Assembly: GCF_029229925.1 (NCBI RefSeq)
Contig: NZ_CP107254.1
Location: forward strand, 62,001 to 126,000
Reading direction: 5' to 3'
From: Halorhabdus sp. BNX81
GTDB lineage: Archaea > Halobacteriota > Halobacteria > Halobacteriales > Haloarculaceae
DNA: 64,000 bases
This document shows positions 61,588-64,000 of this stretch, piece by piece (within the stretch, counting starts at the first letter, position 1; each line of letters starts with the position of its first letter). The notes beneath the pieces were generated by a model, which had not been told where the DNA came from, searched no databases, and saw only the letters and a program-made list of their open reading frames with translations. A program made the position numbers and the translations under genes.

Positions 61588-61869
61588 CTACTGTTCTGTC
61601 TCGCCCGGGGCCGGGTTATCGCTCTCGCGGGCAAGTCTGTAGGCTTCGATGCCGACCAGAACCGTCGTCACGACGGCCCCGGTCGTGAGCGCGAGCACGG
61701 CCAGCAGTGAGAGGTACAGCACCTGCCCGAGCGCCGATGCGCGACCGAAGACGAACACGGCGTAGGCGGCGATGGCGAAGACAACGCCCGTCGCGATCCC
61801 GCGTTTTGCGTGCGTACGGACGCGAAGGGCTGCCACGAGGCGTGCTTTCCCGTTCGATGCGTCTGACAC
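61588..61869 (-). CDS. Two-helix membrane protein
   Basis: 93 residues from GTG 61869; the longer frame upstream is not protein-like. The basic N-terminus (KARLVAALRVRTHAKRG) precedes helices IATGVVFAIAAYAVFVFG and LGQVLYLSLLAVLALTTGAVVTTVLV, with an acidic tail. A haloarchaeal family of unknown function. Nearly abuts the convergent PhoU-TrkA_C gene. Confidence 0.68.
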   Translation of the reverse strand: MSDASNGKARLVAALRVRTHAKRGIATGVVFAIAAYAVFVFGRASALGQVLYLSLLAVLALTTGAVVTTVLVGIEAYRLARESDNPAPGETEQ

Positions 61870-62070
61870 GGCCGTCGGTAGTCGGCCCGGGGCCAAAGAC
61901 TTCGGGTTTCCGGCGGCGTTCGATCCGGCCCCGAATCCTCTCCGGTCGGCTTGGACTGACCCCGGTATGGAACAGATCGTGGACGTTCGGACGCAACTCG
62001 ATTCCGCAGAAGACATGTCTGCATTTCGTCCACTTTTATCTATGGCTGGGTTCCATGTGCGGACGATACA

Positions 62071-62439
62071 ATGCCCGCATACCGATCTCGGATCGACGAC
62101 TGGCAATTCTTTGGGCTCTATGGTGGGCTCATCGCTGTGACCGCTGGCGTTGCATACGTCGTTTTCGGCGCAGTTGATCGATCGGTGATGGAACTGCCGC
62201 CCGCCTCCCTCGTGCTGGGAGTGGCGACTGGTGGTGCGATCTTGGGGGTGGGGTACGTCGAGACACTCGAAAACTGGTACGAGTCATACGGGGTCGGTGT
62301 GGTGATCTTCCTGGCGTTTCTGACCGTCTGGGTCACCTCTCAGGCGTTCTTCGTCGGGTTTGCGATCGGGGTCGTTGTCGGACTGGTCGTCACGCTCGTG
62401 GTCGGTGAAGTGTCGAGGGCTGTTCGATCGGCCCGCTAA
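62071..62439 (+). CDS. Four-helix membrane protein
   Basis: 122 residues. Helices include FGLYGGLIAVTAGVAYVVFG, ASLVLGVATGGAILGVGY, GVGVVIFLAFLTVWVTSQAFF and VGFAIGVVVGLVVTLVVG. A TTTTATCT box lies about 33 bases before the ATG. No recognised family. Confidence 0.68.
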   Translation: MPAYRSRIDDWQFFGLYGGLIAVTAGVAYVVFGAVDRSVMELPPASLVLGVATGGAILGVGYVETLENWYESYGVGVVIFLAFLTVWVTSQAFFVGFAIGVVVGLVVTLVVGEVSRAVRSAR

Positions 62440-62465
62440 ATCAATCTCCGGTCGCCCCGGAGTGC

Positions 62466-63314
62466 TCACTTCACCAGTCGCTCGATCTCGGTCACCAGGA
62501 CGTCGCTCGCGCCGATCTCCTTCAGGCGGTTGATCGTCTCGAAGACCTCGCGTTCGTCGACGACTGCATGGACCGCAACATCCTCCGTCCCGGCGATGTC
62601 CATCACCGTCGGCCCGCCCATTCCCGGGAGGACATCCTTGACCTCCTCCAGTTCGGACTCGGGGGCGTTCATCATGAGGTAGCGTTTGTCTTCGGCCGAC
62701 AGCACCGAGGACAGCGCCATCTCGATCTGCTGGACCTTGGGATCGTCGGCGACGTCCTCGCGGGCGAACAGCCGGACTGAACTTTCGAGCACGTCGTCGA
62801 TGACCTCGAGGCGGTTCATTCGCAGGGTGGTGCCCGTCGAGGTGATGTCGACGATACCGTCGGCGATGTCGACGTGGGGCGTGAGTTCGGTCGCCCCGGA
62901 AACCTCCGTAATCTCGGCGTCGATGCCCGCCTCGGCCAGGTAGTTCCGGGTCACGTTCGGGAACTCCGTGGCGATGGTGCCGCCCTCGAGGTCGGTGGGT
63001 TCGTCGATGTCGCCGTCTTCGGGCGCGGCGAGGACGAGTTTGCACTGGCCATAGTCCAGATCGAGCAGGTCGACGAGGTTCTCGCGGTCGGCCTCCTGGG
63101 CCTGGTCGTAGCCGGTGATGCCGAGGTCGGCCGCGCCGTCGGAGACGTATTCGGGGATGTCCGCGGCGCGTGCGTACAGCACGGTCACGTCCTCGTCGAC
63201 TGTCCGGGCGTAGAGCTGTCGGTCCGCGCCGTCGACGAGGTGGAGCCCGGCGCGTTCGAGCAGTTCGACGCTCGGGTCGTGGAGCCGGCCCTTGTTAGGC
63301 AAGGCAATGCGCAT
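62466..63314 (-). CDS. hisG: ATP phosphoribosyltransferase, long form
   Basis: 282 residues from ATG 63314 ([15 protein letters not shown]). It catalyses the first step of histidine synthesis, ATP + [25 protein letters not shown], and the PRPP loop [16 protein letters not shown] are typical. The last 80 residues are the HisG_C regulatory domain that binds histidine ([18 protein letters not shown]), so no HisZ partner is needed. Confidence 0.95.
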   Translation of the reverse strand: MRIALPNKGRLHDPSVELLERAGLHLVDGADRQLYARTVDEDVTVLYARAADIPEYVSDGAADLGITGYDQAQEADRENLVDLLDLDYGQCKLVLAAPEDGDIDEPTDLEGGTIATEFPNVTRNYLAEAGIDAEITEVSGATELTPHVDIADGIVDITSTGTTLRMNRLEVIDDVLESSVRLFAREDVADDPKVQQIEMALSSVLSAEDKRYLMMNAPESELEEVKDVLPGMGGPTVMDIAGTEDVAVHAVVDEREVFETINRLKEIGASDVLVTEIERLVK

Positions 63315-63447
63315 ACTGGACGTGAGGGCGAGGGGCGCAACTGTCTTTCGGCACGGACCGTCGGCGGCACCTCCCGCCGGAAGATACATTCATTACGTTG
63401 GATGTGGACTATTTTCCCATGCGCAAGACAGGTGAGCCGGGCCACCG

Positions 63448-64000
63448 ATGATTGACGGGCTGTCGATCGGCGGCCGGTTCTGGTATCTGGCTGTCTTTGG
63501 CCTCTCGGGCGTCGCGACGTTCGTCAGCGCCGTTCGGGTCAACCGGATCGCCGAGGGCGACACCCGGCGTGGGCTGGTTGCGCTCCTGCTCACCAGCGGC
63601 GGCTGGGCGCTCGCCCACGTCGCATACCTGGCGACAGCCGACCAGCAACTGGGCGTGTTTCTCTACCAGATCGGACTCGTCGTCGGGTTGAGCACGATCG
63701 GCGGGTGGCTGTACTTCTGTTCGGCCTATACCGGTCGATCGCTCCACCGTGATCCGCGGATCAGGTGGACGGCAGTCGTGGCCTTCCTCGCTATCGTCGC
63801 CGTGAAACTCACGAACAACCTTCACGGGCTGTACTTTTCGAGCGAGGTCGTTTCGACCCCGTTCCCCCACGTTGCAATCACGAGTACCACCCTCCACTGG
63901 ACGGTCATGGCCGGCAGTTACGCGTTGGCGACGGTCGGGTATTTCATGCTCTACGAGCGATTCCGCCACGTCAGCCACGATTCACGCCCGCTGTTGCTCT
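63448..64000 (+). CDS. Sensor protein with 7TM input domain, truncated by window end
   Basis: 184 residues are visible and the frame is open at the end. Five helices can be seen so far (FWYLAVFGLSGVATFVSAVRV, LVALLLTSGGWALAHVAYLA, VGLSTIGGWLYFCSAYTG, TAVVAFLAIVAVKLTNNLHGLYF, WTVMAGSYALATVGYFMLY). The pattern fits the histidine kinase N-terminal 7TM region common in haloarchaeal kinases; PAS and kinase domains would be expected beyond the window. Confidence 0.7.
   Translation, partial: MIDGLSIGGRFWYLAVFGLSGVATFVSAVRVNRIAEGDTRRGLVALLLTSGGWALAHVAYLATADQQLGVFLYQIGLVVGLSTIGGWLYFCSAYTGRSLHRDPRIRWTAVVAFLAIVAVKLTNNLHGLYFSSEVVSTPFPHVAITSTTLHWTVMAGSYALATVGYFMLYERFRHVSHDSRPLLL

Noticed and set aside
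1-64000. tRNA, rRNA, 7S RNA or RNase P RNA genes
   Set aside because: Gaps were read for T-loop, SRP helix-8 and RNase P core patterns without a match; a covariance-model scan could still find one.

Overview
This window is haloarchaeal chromosomal DNA. The evidence is high G+C coding sequence with acidic, Asp/Glu-rich proteins, twin-arginine (Tat) lipoproteins, short or absent leaders behind TATA-like boxes, and archaeal or haloarchaeal families (Trm1, Lrp next to glnA, Sua5, PiT, PhoU/TrkA-C proteins). A member of the Haloarculaceae rich in polysaccharide genes, such as a Halorhabdus-like organism, would fit. That placement is a guess from gene content.

Layout. 1-1.2 kb: end of a two-domain universal stress protein, then a frameshifted membrane-protein pseudogene. 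1.4-5.2 kb: an AT-rich foreign island with an Orc1/Cdc6 relic, a frameshifted OLD-type ATPase/TOPRIM protein fused to winged-helix domains, and a 235-bp MITE-like palindrome. 5.3-12.3 kb (minus strand): two sensor kinases, then a response regulator / HEAT / processive GT2 operon. 12.4-19.4 kb (plus strand): three tandem paralogues of a Tat-exported glycosidase-like protein, with a decayed fourth copy. 19.4-22.7 kb: a methyltransferase and a GH2 beta-mannosidase. 24.2-27.4 kb: a probable iron and heme-peroxidase group. 27.5-30.9 kb: two IMPACT/YigZ paralogues around small membrane proteins. 31-31.8 kb: a PIN toxin with a winged-helix partner. 31.9-45.7 kb: housekeeping genes (upp, PiT, CorC-like, Sua5, prs, TrkA, lrp-glnA, PAP2), a Cas4-like protein and small zinc-ribbon proteins. 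45.7-50.4 kb: a YihY/BrkB-like protein, then a methionine-rich repeat lipoprotein overlapping a sulfite-oxidase-family molybdoenzyme, followed by a winged-helix regulator and a membrane protein. 50.4-64 kb: trm1, an IS6-like non-autonomous element with perfect 8-bp target duplications and a passenger gene, an unknown membrane protein, SWIM protein, threonine deaminase, a 763-bp palindromic element, aldo/keto reductase, citrate synthase, a K+-channel-associated protein, hisG and the start of a 7TM sensor kinase.

Three loci stand out. (1) 47.8-49.6 kb: a surface lipoprotein with eight copies of a Met-rich 10-residue repeat is translationally coupled to a membrane-anchored sulfite-oxidase/MsrP-family enzyme. 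This suggests a sacrificial-methionine oxidant scavenger regenerated by its partner, analogous to bacterial MrpX/YedY. (2) 5.3-19.4 kb: a signalling + HEAT + polysaccharide synthase operon lies head-to-head with a tandem glycosidase-like family, suggesting regulated exopolysaccharide synthesis and trimming. (3) 51.65-52.23 kb: a 569-bp transposable unit with IS6-type ends and matching target duplications carries a small membrane-protein gene instead of a transposase.

No rRNA, tRNA, CRISPR array or intact transposase was seen. All functional calls come from reading the sequence. No database search was run.
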